A program made the position numbers and the translations under genes. A DNA stretch of 14,365 bases from Enterovibrio sp051650965. GTDB taxonomy: Bacteria; Pseudomonadota; Gammaproteobacteria; Enterobacterales; Vibrionaceae. The DNA lies in NCBI GenBank assembly GCA_051650965.1, contig JBOFRL010000026.1:1-14365 (forward strand). Reading direction: 5' to 3'. Positions 1-7,200 of the stretch are shown here, one piece after another (the first letter of the stretch is position 1; every line of letters starts with the position of its first letter). The notes below the pieces were generated by a model. The model ran no database searches. It saw nothing but the letters and a program-made list of their open reading frames with translations, and was not told the origin of the DNA.

Positions 1-278
1 CAGTGTTCGAGTCAGAAGTTTACGTATTGTCAAAAGACGAAGGCGGACGTCACACTCCATTCTTCAAAGGCTACCGTCCACAGTTCTACTTCCGTACAAC
101 TGACGTGACTGGTACTGTTGAACTGCCAGAAGGCGTTGAAATGGTTATGCCTGGCGACAACATCAAGATGGTGATCACTCTGATCGCTCCTATCGCGATG
201 GACGAAGGTCTACGTTTTGCAATCCGTGAAGGCGGCCGTACTGTAGGCGCCGGCGTTGTTGCGAAAATCGTCGAATAA
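1..278 (+). CDS. tuf: Elongation factor Tu, C-terminal part (partial at left edge)
   Basis: EF-Tu is the GTPase that carries aminoacyl-tRNA to the ribosomal A site. Only the last 91 or so codons are present. The reading frame runs in from the left edge (codons begin at base 3) and stops at TAA 276-278. The visible part is beta-barrel domain 3. It contains the hallmark stretches SKDEGGRHTPFFKGYRPQF, FRTTDVTG, MVMPGDN and REGGRTVGAGVVAKI, which are near-universal in bacterial EF-Tu. The GTPase domain lies outside the window. Position directly upstream of secE-nusG fits the second tuf copy of gammaproteobacteria (tufB of E. coli); that it is one of two copies is inferred, not seen. A terminator follows within 20 bases. 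Confidence 0.97.
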   Translation, partial: VFESEVYVLSKDEGGRHTPFFKGYRPQFYFRTTDVTGTVELPEGVEMVMPGDNIKMVITLIAPIAMDEGLRFAIREGGRTVGAGVVAKIVE

Positions 279-297
279 GATTTGACTCGAGCTAACG

Positions 298-325
298 AAA
301 AAAGGCATCATTTGATGCTTTTTTT
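298..325 (+). terminator. Intrinsic terminator after tuf
   Basis: The stem GCATC (305-309) pairs with GATGC (314-318) across a four-base loop, and can lengthen through the flanking A-run (298-303) and T-run. Seven T residues follow (319-325). It lies 20 bases after the tuf stop and would end the tuf transcript before secE. Confidence 0.85.
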
Positions 326-329
326 CTAT

Positions 330-345
330 CCCCAAAAATTTGGGG
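330..345. repeat. Short palindrome in tuf-secE spacer
   Basis: CCCCAAA (330-336) and TTTGGGG (339-345) form a perfect 7-base inverted repeat with a two-base centre, just after the tuf terminator. The centre is too tight for a full RNA hairpin. It could be a protein-binding site or chance. I do not recognise a specific operator. Confidence 0.4.
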
Positions 346-391
346 TCACACGCAGTGATATTCGAATAATATAAAGTTCATGCTGCAATAA

Positions 392-420
392 GTGAGAAGT
401 TTGTTTGGTTGCGATACACT
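392..420 (+). promoter_or_regulatory. Candidate sigma-70 promoter for secE-nusG
   Basis: GTGAGA (392-397, four of six matches to TTGACA) and TACACT (415-420, four of six matches to TATAAT) are 17 bases apart. The site lies downstream of the tuf terminator and about 120 bases before the secE start, so a promoter is expected nearby. The match is only moderate and other AT-rich stretches (for example 365-375) compete. Confidence 0.4.
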
Positions 421-440
421 AGCTTACGAAATGGTAAGCT
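421..440 (+). promoter_or_regulatory. Hairpin in the secE 5' leader
   Basis: AGCTTAC (421-427) pairs with GTAAGCT (434-440), a perfect 7-bp stem with a six-base loop. It lies directly after the candidate -10 box and would be at or near the 5' end of the secE-nusG mRNA. A second complementary pair, TATTCGT (443-449) and ACGAATA (476-482), lies just downstream. No T-run follows, so neither is a terminator. A 5' stabilising hairpin is one possible role. I see no gene in the 264-base tuf-secE spacer. Confidence 0.4.
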
Positions 441-542
441 GCTATTCGTGCTTTAGGATATAGGGCGTAGCAATTACGAATATGATTAACCTTGATTGTT
501 GAGGTTATTGGTCTAACAACAGATAAGTTGCGGGCGGATACG

Positions 543-917
543 ATGAAAGCGAATGCTGAAATCCAAGAAGGCGGGTCAATAGATATTCTTAAGTGGGGCG
601 CCGTTTTTGTCTTGTTAGTGGCTGCGGTAGTCGGAAATAATTTGTATAGCGAAGTCGCTTTTGCAATTAGAGCTTCCTGTGTTGGTGTGCTTGTTCTGGC
701 TGCTCTAGGCGTTGCTGCGTGGACGAGTAAGGGACGAATGGCTCTTTCTTTTGCGCAAGAGTCGCGAATGGAAGTTCGAAAAGTTGTTTGGCCAACGCGC
801 CAAGAAACGGTGAATACAACCTTTATTGTTTTGGCTGCCACTGTGGCCATGGCATTATTTTTGTGGGGCATCGACGGTATCATGGTCCGTTTGGTTCGGC
901 TCATTACTGGAGTATGA
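543..917 (+). CDS. secE: Preprotein translocase subunit SecE
   Basis: SecE is the small essential membrane subunit of the SecYEG channel, which exports unfolded proteins across the inner membrane. The 124-residue product has the three-helix layout of the longer gammaproteobacterial SecE, with membrane segments at about residues 18-36, 42-61 and 93-116. The conserved amphipathic motif EVRKVVWPTRQE (77-88) precedes helix 3, and WGIDGIMVRL ends that helix. I chose ATG 543 because it gives the MKAN... start typical of relatives and has a GGCGGA element just upstream. An in-frame TTG at 492 would add 17 residues without family support. The stop TGA (915-917) overlaps the ribosome-binding region of nusG, so the two are probably translationally close. 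Confidence 0.95.
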   Translation: MKANAEIQEGGSIDILKWGAVFVLLVAAVVGNNLYSEVAFAIRASCVGVLVLAALGVAAWTSKGRMALSFAQESRMEVRKVVWPTRQETVNTTFIVLAATVAMALFLWGIDGIMVRLVRLITGV

Positions 918-930
918 GGTTAAGTAACGA

Positions 931-1479
931 ATGAGTGAAACTCCAAAAAAGCGCTGGTATGTTGTGCAAGCTTTTTCTGGCTTTGAAGGTCGAGTTGCAA
1001 AATCGCTTAAAGAACACATTAAAATTCATCAAATGGAACAATATTTTGGTGACATTTTAGTTCCGACTGAAGAAGTTGTGGAGATGCGTGCTGGCCAGCG
1101 ACGCAAGAGCGAACGTAAATTTTTCCCAGGTTACGTTTTAGTACAAATGGTCATGAACGATGAATCTTGGCACTTAGTGCGTAGCATTCCTCGTGTAACG
1201 GGCTTTGTGGGTGGAACGCCAGACAAACCTGCGCCAATTTCTGACAAAGAAGCGGACGCGATTTTAAATCGCCTTGAAAAATCAAGTGCGTCACCTGTGC
1301 ATAAAACAATTTATGAAGCGGGTGAGGTGGTACGTGTTACTGAAGGTCCTTTTGCTGATTTCAATGGAACGGTAGAAGAGGTGGATTACGAAAAAAGCCG
1401 CCTGAAAGTGTCAGTCTCTATTTTTGGCCGCGCGACCCCTGTCGAATTGGAATTTAGCCAAATCGAAAAAGTAAGCTGA
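931..1479 (+). CDS. nusG: Transcription termination/antitermination factor NusG
   Basis: NusG binds RNA polymerase during elongation, suppresses pausing, and links it to Rho or to ribosomal protein S10. The 182-residue length is normal for gammaproteobacteria. The NGN domain covers about residues 7-115 and includes RWYVVQAFSGFE near the start and the KSERKFFPGYVLVQM stretch (59-73) of the polymerase-binding face. A linker leads to the KOW domain (about 129-182), recognisable from GEVVRVTEGPFADFNGTVEEV-like spacing and the ending SIFGRATPVELEF. GAGGT at 916-920, overlapping the end of secE, is a plausible Shine-Dalgarno sequence. It is the second gene of the secE-nusG unit. Confidence 0.97.
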   Translation: MSETPKKRWYVVQAFSGFEGRVAKSLKEHIKIHQMEQYFGDILVPTEEVVEMRAGQRRKSERKFFPGYVLVQMVMNDESWHLVRSIPRVTGFVGGTPDKPAPISDKEADAILNRLEKSSASPVHKTIYEAGEVVRVTEGPFADFNGTVEEVDYEKSRLKVSVSIFGRATPVELEFSQIEKVS

Positions 1480-1519
1480 AAAAAGTTAAAAAATAGCCGC
1501 TCGATTTCATCAAGTCTAG

Positions 1520-1548
1520 TTGCCACGAGTGCGAAATTTATCTACAAT
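1520..1548 (+). promoter_or_regulatory. Sigma-70 promoter for rplK-rplA
   Basis: TTGCCA (1520-1525) and TACAAT (1543-1548) each match five of six consensus positions and are spaced exactly 17 bases. Initiation would fall near 1555, about 68 bases before the rplK start. This corresponds in position to the L11 promoter of E. coli. The -10 box lies mostly in the loop of the inverted repeat 1527-1557, which is described separately. Confidence 0.75.
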
Positions 1549-1561
1549 TTCGCGCTCTTTT
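1527..1561 (+). terminator. Intrinsic terminator after nusG, overlapping the rplK promoter
   Basis: A 12-bp stem with one G-T wobble forms between 1527-1538 and 1546-1557, with a seven-base loop, followed by TTTT (1558-1561). It would stop transcripts from secE-nusG. Transcripts starting from the overlapping promoter (near 1555) would lack the left arm and so escape it. Confidence 0.7.
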
Positions 1562-1568
1562 GTTAAAC

Positions 1569-1605
1569 GGGGAGTCAGGCTTTTTTGCCGTCGACGCTCG
1601 TACCC
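1569..1605 (+). promoter_or_regulatory. Candidate L1-binding hairpin in the rplK-rplA leader
   Basis: The rplK leader can fold as GGG (1569-1571) with CCC (1603-1605), GTC (1574-1576) with GAC (1593-1595), and GGC (1578-1580) with GCC (1587-1589) under a T6 loop, leaving an asymmetric internal loop. In E. coli, L1 represses the L11-L1 mRNA by binding a structure in this leader that mimics its 23S rRNA site. The position fits such an element, but I could not confirm the L1 consensus by eye. Confidence 0.4.
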
Positions 1606-1622
1606 AACTGTAGGATATTAAA

Positions 1623-2051
1623 ATGGCTAAAAAAGTAGATGCCTATATCAAACTGCAAGTTTCTGCAGGAATGGCAAACCCTTCTCCACCGGTAGGTCCA
1701 GCGCTGGGTCAACGTGGTGTGAACATCATGGAGTTTTGTAAGGCTTTTAACGCCCGTACCGAAGGTATGGAAAAAGGCTTACCGCTACCAGTTGTTATCA
1801 CAGTTTACGCTGACCGTTCTTTCACGTTCGAGATCAAAACTCCACCAGCTGCTGTGCTGCTGAAAAAAGCTGCAGGGATCAAATCAGGTTCTGCACGTCC
1901 ACACGTTGATAAAGTGGGTAAAGTGACTGACGCTCAAGTGCAAGAAATTGCAGAAATGAAAGCGGCTGACATGACTGGCAGTGACGTTGAAGCGATGAAG
2001 CGTTCTATCGCAGGAACGGCGCGCTCAATGGGCTTGGTAGTAGAGGGATAA
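1623..2051 (+). CDS. rplK: 50S ribosomal protein L11
   Basis: L11 binds the GTPase-associated region of 23S rRNA at the base of the L7/L12 stalk, and is needed for RelA-dependent stringent signalling. The 142-residue product has the usual length. The N-terminal domain contains the proline-rich switch NPSPPVGPALGQRGVNIMEF (about residues 19-38). The C-terminal RNA-binding domain covers about 76-142, with TPPAAVLLKKAAGIKSGS near its start and GTARSMGLVVEG at the end. AGGA at 1612-1615 is the Shine-Dalgarno sequence. rplA follows after four bases, so the pair should be coupled in translation. Confidence 0.98.
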   Translation: MAKKVDAYIKLQVSAGMANPSPPVGPALGQRGVNIMEFCKAFNARTEGMEKGLPLPVVITVYADRSFTFEIKTPPAAVLLKKAAGIKSGSARPHVDKVGKVTDAQVQEIAEMKAADMTGSDVEAMKRSIAGTARSMGLVVEG

Positions 2052-2055
2052 GACA

Positions 2056-2760
2056 ATGGCAAAATTAACTAAGCGCATGCGCGTTATTCGTGAAAAAGTT
2101 GATGCAACTAAAGAGTATGACATCAATGAAGCCGTTGCTCTGTTGAAGGAACTGGCTACTGCAAAGTTTGTTGAAAGTGTTGATGTCTCTGTTAACCTAG
2201 GCATCGATGCTCGTAAATCAGATCAAAACGTTCGTGGCGCAACTGTTCTGCCACACGGTACTGGTCGTAATGTTCGCGTTGCTGTGTTCACTCAAGGTGC
2301 AAACGCAGAAGCTGCAAAAAATGCAGGCGCTGACATCGTTGGTATGGAAGACTTAGCTGACCAAATCAAAAAAGGCGAGATGAACTTTGACGTTGTGATC
2401 GCTTCTCCAGACGCTATGCGTGTGGTTGGACAGCTAGGTACTATTTTGGGTCCACGTGGTTTAATGCCAAATCCAAAAGTTGGTACAGTAACGCCTAACG
2501 TTGCAGACGCTGTTAAGAACGCGAAAGCAGGTCAAGTTCGTTACCGTAACGATAAGAACGGTATCATTCATACTACTCTTGGTAAAATTGACTTTGATGT
2601 GGCTGCTATCAAAGGCAACCTTGAGGCGCTACTTGTTGCGTTGAAAAAGGCGAAGCCATCATCAGCAAAAGGTTCTTATATCAAGAAAGTAAGCATCTCT
2701 ACCACTATGGGTGCTGGTGTTGCTGTTGATCAAAACAGCTTGGATGCAAACGCAAACTAA
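2056..2760 (+). CDS. rplA: 50S ribosomal protein L1
   Basis: L1 forms the mobile stalk next to the ribosomal E site and helps release deacylated tRNA. It also typically represses its own operon by binding the rplK leader. The product is 234 residues, as in E. coli. The family signature LGPRGLMPNPK lies at 131-141, in the central domain inserted between the halves of the N-/C-terminal domain. DARKSDQNVRG (51-61) and VRYRNDKNGIIHTTLGK (161-177) are also characteristic. The ORF starts four bases after the rplK stop, and AAG/GGATAA at the rplK end probably serves as the ribosome site. The next promoter begins immediately after the TAA (2758-2760). Confidence 0.98.
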   Translation: MAKLTKRMRVIREKVDATKEYDINEAVALLKELATAKFVESVDVSVNLGIDARKSDQNVRGATVLPHGTGRNVRVAVFTQGANAEAAKNAGADIVGMEDLADQIKKGEMNFDVVIASPDAMRVVGQLGTILGPRGLMPNPKVGTVTPNVADAVKNAKAGQVRYRNDKNGIIHTTLGKIDFDVAAIKGNLEALLVALKKAKPSSAKGSYIKKVSISTTMGAGVAVDQNSLDANAN

Positions 2761-2789
2761 TTGCTGCTGGCGAAATGGTTTTGTATAAT
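2761..2789 (+). promoter_or_regulatory. Sigma-70 promoter for rplJ-rplL(-rpoBC)
   Basis: TTGCTG (2761-2766) and a consensus TATAAT (2784-2789) are separated by 17 bases. The -35 begins on the base after the rplA stop. Initiation near 2796 would give a leader of about 267 bases before rplJ. E. coli has its L10 promoter in the same place. As before rplK, the -10 box lies in the loop of an inverted repeat. Confidence 0.65.
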
Positions 2790-2808
2790 ATTTCGCCTTT
2801 ACTTTTAC
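2769..2808 (+). terminator. Inverted repeat with weak T-run overlapping the rplJ promoter
   Basis: GGCGAAAT (2769-2776) and ATTTCGCC (2790-2797) form a perfect 8-bp stem with a 13-base loop, followed by an interrupted T-run (2798-2806). In read-through RNA from rplKA this could act as a partial terminator. RNA started at the overlapping promoter would not contain the left arm. The large loop and broken T-run make termination less sure than at 1527-1561. Confidence 0.4.
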
Positions 2809-2846
2809 CAAGAATTTTGCAAAGTTAAAATTGCATTTTTCTTGGT
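2807..2846 (+). promoter_or_regulatory. Hairpin at the 5' part of the rplJ leader
   Basis: ACCAAGAA (2807-2814) pairs with TTCTTGGT (2839-2846). After a symmetric T-T internal loop, TGCAA (2818-2822) pairs with TTGCA (2831-2835). No T-run follows. It would be the first structure on an mRNA started from the rplJ promoter and may stabilise it. Confidence 0.5.
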
Positions 2847-2910
2847 GATGGCTGAGTCTGTTATTGCTAATGCGACATTATTTAATGGCTGCATTGCTGA
2901 CAGACTTCGT

Positions 2911-3053
2911 CCAAGACCGTAGGTGCCAAAGATCATTTGGCTTAATCTTCCTACGTAGACGGTGCCAGAGCATGATAGATTTTTCTTTCTTGGATCTGCG
3001 CCGTAGTAACTCTCCTGCTAAATGCTGTGAGTGGTGTAAACATAATCCAGGAG
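2911..3053 (+). promoter_or_regulatory. Ribosomal protein L10 autoregulatory leader
   Basis: This untranslated region resembles the L10 leader of gammaproteobacteria, in which the L10-L7/L12 complex binds its own mRNA and blocks translation. CGTAGG (2918-2923) pairs with CCTACG (2950-2955) around an inner hairpin GCCAAA/TTTGGC (2925-2930 with 2936-2941). The adjoining ACCGT/ACGGT (2916-2920, 2959-2963) offers an alternative outer pairing. Downstream, CTCCTG (3012-3017) is perfectly complementary to CAGGAG (3048-3053), which contains the rplJ Shine-Dalgarno sequence. That gives a direct route to hide the ribosome site. The structure is seen; L10 binding is inferred from family knowledge. The 302-base rplA-rplJ spacer holds the promoter and this leader and no gene. 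Confidence 0.8.
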
Positions 3054-3062
3054 CAAATCCAA

Positions 3063-3554
3063 ATGGCTTTAAATCTTCAAGACAAACAAGCGATTGTTGC
3101 TGAAGTTAACGAAGCTGCCAGTGGTGCTCTGTCTGCAGTTGTTGCTGATTCACGTGGTGTATCTGTAGGTGCAATGACCTCTTTACGTAAAAAGGCGCGC
3201 GAAGCGGGCGTTTTTATGCGAGTGGTTCGAAACACCTTGGCACGTCGTGCATTAGAAGGGACTAGCTACGAATGCTTGAATCAAGTATTTGTAGGCCCAA
3301 CTTTGATCGCGTTTTCTACTGAGCACCCAGGTGCTGCCGCGCGTCTTTTTAAAGACTTCGCGAAAGAGAACAAGAAATTTGAGATCAAAGCAGCTGCATA
3401 CGAAGGCGCATTAACTGACGCTGAAGTACTTGCAACACTGCCAACATACGACGAAGCAATTGCTCGTCTGATGATGTGCATGAAAGAAGCTTCAGCTGGC
3501 AAATTGGTTCGTACCATTGCTGCAGTGCGTGATCAAAAAGAAGCGGCTGCTTAA
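3063..3554 (+). CDS. rplJ: 50S ribosomal protein L10
   Basis: L10 anchors the L7/L12 dimers on the 50S subunit and forms the base of the stalk that recruits translation GTPases. The product is 163 residues, close to the E. coli length. MALNLQDKQAIVAEV at the N-terminus, VVADSRGV (26-33), MRVVRNTLARRALEG (52-66) and FVGPTLIAFSTEHPGAAA (76-93) are typical. The C-terminal helix (about 131-163) is the L7/L12-binding part. I chose ATG 3063, with AGGAG at 3049-3053, over an in-frame upstream start at 3027 because it restores the conserved MALNLQ start and leaves the Shine-Dalgarno outside the coding region. Confidence 0.98.
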   Translation: MALNLQDKQAIVAEVNEAASGALSAVVADSRGVSVGAMTSLRKKAREAGVFMRVVRNTLARRALEGTSYECLNQVFVGPTLIAFSTEHPGAAARLFKDFAKENKKFEIKAAAYEGALTDAEVLATLPTYDEAIARLMMCMKEASAGKLVRTIAAVRDQKEAAA

Positions 3555-3569
3555 GACCGCCGGCTTTTT
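3541..3569 (+). terminator. Weak hairpin with T-run between rplJ and rplL
   Basis: AAGCGGC (3541-3547), at the end of rplJ, can pair with GCC-GCTT (3559-3566, with one bulged G), followed by T residues to 3569. The rplJ stop codon is in the loop. At most it is a weak attenuator. L7/L12 is made in excess over L10, so strong termination here is unlikely. Confidence 0.25.
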
Positions 3570-3610
3570 GTTGCAATTTAAATTAATCGTTGACTTTAAA
3601 GAGAGTTGTT

Positions 3611-3976
3611 ATGTCTATTTCTAATGAGCAAATTTTAGACGCTATCGCAGACATGTCTGTAATGCAAGTTGTTGAACTAATTTCAGCAATGGAAGAAAAA
3701 TTCGGTGTTACTGCAGCAGCTGCTGTTGTTGCAGGTGGCCCAGCTGCTGAAGCAGTTGAAGAAAAAACTGAATTCGACGTAATTCTAAAAGAAGCTGGCG
3801 CGAACAAAGTTGCTGTAATCAAAGCAGTTCGTGGCGCAACAGGTCTTGGCCTGAAAGAAGCTAAAGCAGTTGTTGATGGTGCTCCATCTCCACTGAAAGA
3901 AGGCATCTCTAAAGCAGAAGCTGAAGCTCTGAAGAAAGAGCTAGAAGAAGCTGGCGCAACTGTAGAGGTTAAGTAA
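3611..3976 (+). CDS. rplL: 50S ribosomal protein L7/L12
   Basis: L7/L12 forms the dimers of the ribosomal stalk and stimulates GTP hydrolysis by EF-Tu, EF-G, IF2 and RF3. The 121-residue product has the N-terminal dimerisation and L10-binding domain (about 1-33, MSISNEQILDAIADMSVMQVVELI-like), an Ala/Gly-rich hinge (about 34-51), and the globular domain (52-121). The factor-binding helices there carry KAVRGATGLGLKEAK (71-85). ATG 3611 is chosen because it gives the conserved MSI start and follows AAAGAGAG. An in-frame TTG at 3590 has no family support. The coding sequence is rich in codons such as GAA, GCA and AAA, as expected for very high expression. Confidence 0.98.
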   Translation: MSISNEQILDAIADMSVMQVVELISAMEEKFGVTAAAAVVAGGPAAEAVEEKTEFDVILKEAGANKVAVIKAVRGATGLGLKEAKAVVDGAPSPLKEGISKAEAEALKKELEEAGATVEVK

Positions 3977-3988
3977 ATTCTACTTAAC
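3968..3988 (+). repeat. Inverted repeat over the rplL stop codon
   Basis: GTTAAGTA (3968-3975) and TACTTAAC (3981-3988) are a perfect 8-bp inverted repeat with a five-base loop. The last rplL codons lie in its left arm, with the TAA (3974-3976) at the loop edge. No T-run follows. It may protect the rplL 3' end or help mRNA processing; this is inference. Confidence 0.5.
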
Positions 3989-4009
3989 GCTTTAGCCTGA
4001 AAGGGCAAT

Positions 4010-4040
4010 GGCTGGTGGTAAAGTTACCACCAGCCTTTTT
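4010..4040 (+). terminator. rplL-rpoB attenuator hairpin
   Basis: A perfect 11-bp GC-rich stem joins 4010-4020 to 4025-4035 around a four-base loop, followed by TTTTT (4036-4040). This is a standard intrinsic terminator. No clear promoter was found before rpoB, so it is best read as a partial terminator. In E. coli an attenuator at the same place lowers rpoBC expression relative to the ribosomal genes. Confidence 0.85.
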
Positions 4041-4100
4041 GCGCTGTAGGGTTATCGGTTATTTTCCTCTGTTTATATCGATAATCTGCGAACAAAATCA

Positions 4101-4173
4101 AACACAACTGTTTAGCGTTGTGTTCCACATAAAACAGCAGGGTTAGTTACTGTCCCATATGTTCCGGGGCAGT
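4101..4173 (+). promoter_or_regulatory. Folded leader before rpoB
   Basis: Two hairpins can form: AACACAAC (4101-4108) with GTTGTGTT (4117-4124), and ACTGTCCC (4149-4156) with GGGGCAGT (4166-4173, one wobble). Neither has a T-run. In E. coli the rplL-rpoB spacer is cut by RNase III, which separates the two mRNA parts. These stems are candidate processing sites, but I cannot assign the cut. The rest of the 229-base rplL-rpoB spacer holds no gene. Confidence 0.4.
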
Positions 4174-4205
4174 TTGGGTCACTTATCAGCGAGCTGAGGA
4201 ACCCT

Positions 4206-7200
4206 ATGGTTTACTCTTATACCGAGAAAAAGCGTATCCGTAAGGATTTTGGTAAGCGTCCTCAAGTGTTGGACGTACCATATTTGCTGTCTATCCAGCT
4301 TGATTCGTTTGAAAAATTCATTGAGCGGGATTTAGAAGGGCAATACGGCCTTGAGGCTGCCTTTCGCTCTGTCTTCCCCATTCAGAGCTACAATGGCAAT
4401 TCCGAGCTGCAATACGTTAGCTATCGTCTCGGTGAGCCAGTTTTTGATGTTAAAGAATGTCAGATCCGCGGTGCAACTTATTCAGCCCCTTTGCGCGTAA
4501 AATTGCGCCTGGTGATGTTTGACAAAGAAGCACCGGCCGGCACAGTAAAAGATATCAAAGAGCAAGAAGTCTACATGGGCGAGATCCCACTGATGACTGA
4601 AAATGGCACATTTGTTATCAATGGAACTGAGAGGGTTATCGTATCACAGTTGCACAGAAGCCCGGGTGTTTTCTTCGACAGCGATAAGGGTAAGACCCAC
4701 TCATCAGGCAAAGTGCTTTATAATGCGCGCATCATTCCTTATCGTGGCTCATGGCTCGATTTTGAATTCGATCCAAAAGATCTGTTGTATGTGCGAATTG
4801 ACCGTCGTCGTAAGTTGCATGCTTCAATTATTTTGCGTGCGCTTAATTACACGACTGAGCAGATTTTGGATCTGTTCTTTGATAAAGTCACCTTCGCCAT
4901 CGAAGGAAAATCTTTGGTGATGGATCTTGTGCCAGAGCGTTTGCGTGGTGAAACTGCAAGCTTTGACATTAAAGCGAATGGCACTGTTTATGTTGAGCAA
5001 GGTCGTCGTATCACGGCGCGCCACATTCGCCAACTAGAAAAAGACAAAGTTAACCGCATTGAAGTGCCGGTTGATTATATCGTTGGAAAAATTGCGGCAA
5101 AAGATTATGTGAACCAAGACACTGGTGAGCTGATTGTTTCTGCAAACCAAGAGCTTACACTTGAGGCGCTGGCATTCCTTGCACAGGCTGGTGTTAAGTC
5201 TGTTGAAACGCTGTTCACAAACGATCTGGATCATGGCCCGTACATGTCAGACACGCTGCGTGCTGACAGCACTACCGATCGTTTAAGTGCGCTGGTTGAA
5301 ATTTACCGCATGATGCGTCCTGGTGAACCCCCAACACGTGAAGCTGCGGAAGCACTTTTTGAAAGCCTGTTCTTTGTTGAAGAGCGCTATGATCTCTCCG
5401 CTGTTGGCCGTATGAAATTTAACAGTTCACTCGGCTATGAGCAGATGACTGGTTTAGGTGTGTTAAGCCACAGCGACATCATTGACGTAATGCGTAAATT
5501 GATCAGCATTCGTAATGGTATTGGTGAAGTGGACGACATTGACCACCTTGGCAACCGTCGTATTCGTTCTGTCGGTGAGATGGCTGAAAACCAATTCCGT
5601 GTTGGTTTAGTCCGTGTTGAGCGTGCGGTTAAAGAGCGCCTAAGTCTTGGTGATCTCGATAACGTGATGCCACAGGATTTGATCAACGCAAAACCGATTT
5701 CAGCGGCTGTTAAAGAGTTCTTTGGCTCGAGCCAGCTCTCTCAGTTTATGGATCAGAACAACCCGCTTTCTGAAGTGACTCACAAGCGCCGTATCTCTGC
5801 GCTAGGTCCAGGCGGTTTGACGCGTGAGCGTGCCGGCTTTGAAGTTCGTGACGTACACGCAACTCACTATGGTCGCTTGTGTCCTATCGAAACGCCAGAA
5901 GGTCCAAACATCGGTCTTATCAACTCACTTTCTGCTTATGCGCGAACCAACCCTTACGGGTTCTTAGAAACGCCATACCGTAAAGTTGTTAATGAAAAAG
6001 TAACCGATGAGATTGACTACCTTTCTGCGATTGAAGAAGGCCAGTTCGTTATCGCTCAGGCTAACGCACCGCTTAATGAAGACGGCTCGTTTGCTGAAGA
6101 ATTAATTACTGCGCGCCAAAAAGGTGAGTCAGGTCTGCATCCACGCTCCAACATCCAGTACATGGACGTTGCGACTAACCAAGTGGTTTCGATTGCAGCT
6201 TCGCTAATCCCGTTCCTTGAGCACGACGATGCGAACCGTGCCTTGATGGGCGCGAACATGCAACGTCAAGCAGTGCCAACATTGCGCTCAGATAAGCCAT
6301 TGGTAGGAACAGGTGTTGAGCGCGCAGTTGCGGTTGACTCAGGTGTTACCGTTGTTGCTAAGCGTGGCGGCATGATCCAGTCCGTTGATGCATCGCGCAT
6401 CGTGGTGAAAGTGAGCGAAGATGAGCTCATTCCTGGTGAAGCTGGCATTGACATTTATAACTTGACTAAATACACGCGTTCAAACCAAAACACTTGTATC
6501 AACCAGCGTCCAACTGTGATGCCTGGTGAACCTGTTGCGCGTGGTGATGTGCTTGCTGATGGTCCATCGACCGATTTAGGTGAGCTCGCGCTTGGGCAAA
6601 ATATGCGTATCGCATTTATGCCTTGGAACGGTTATAACTTCGAAGACTCCATCTTGGTTTCTGAGCGTGTGGTACAACAAGATCGTTTAACCACCATTCA
6701 CATCCAAGAGCTTGCTTGCGTCGCGCGTGATACAAAACTTGGCAGCGAAGAAATTACAGCTGACATTCCAAATGTGGGTGAAGCTGCGCTTTCTAAACTT
6801 GATGAGTCTGGTGTTGTTTACATCGGCGCAGAAGTTAAGGGCGGCGATATTCTGGTGGGTAAAGTGACACCGAAAGGTGAAACTCAACTTACGCCAGAAG
6901 AAAAATTGCTCCGCGCTATTTTTGGTGAAAAAGCCTCTGACGTTAAAGACTCTTCGCTGCGCGTGCCAAACGGCGTTTCAGGTACGGTTATCGATGTACA
7001 AGTTTTCACCCGTGATGGTGTGGAAAAAGATAAGCGTGCACTTGAAATTGAAGAGATGCAGCTAAAAGAAGCCAAAAAAGATCTGACTGAAGAGTTCTTG
7101 ATTTTTGAAGGCGGCCTACTAGCACGGATGCGTAATGTTCTAGCGCAGTCGGGTTTAAGTGAGCAAAAAATTGCGTCCATGGATCGCAAGGCGATGCTGT

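Noticed and set aside
461..480. A stretch resembling the 5' end of tRNA-Trp (GGGCGTAGCAATT) in the tuf-secE spacer, where several gammaproteobacteria carry that tRNA.
   Set aside because: Only about 13 bases match, with a two-base gap. There is no anticodon arm, T arm or matching 3' acceptor strand downstream. It could be a relic, but chance is as likely.
492..542. Longer secE start at TTG 492.
   Set aside because: It adds 17 residues not seen in the family, and ATG 543 has better spacing to a purine-rich site and the conserved MKAN start.
419..904. 161-codon - strand open frame opposite secE.
   Set aside because: It is antisense to a clear membrane-protein gene, with no motif; it is explained by secE composition.
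2864..3103. 79-codon + strand open frame across the rplJ leader.
   Set aside because: It starts at a non-ATG codon, has no family features, overlaps rplJ in another frame, and covers conserved leader RNA structure.
3583..4008. 141-codon - strand open frame opposite rplL.
   Set aside because: It mirrors the strong codon bias of rplL; low-complexity Ser/Ala composition and no recognisable motif.
5721..5804. Possible rifampicin-resistance changes in RpoB 507-533.
   Set aside because: D516, H526, S531 and L533 are all of the sensitive type; the only nearby difference from E. coli noted is the conservative V524.
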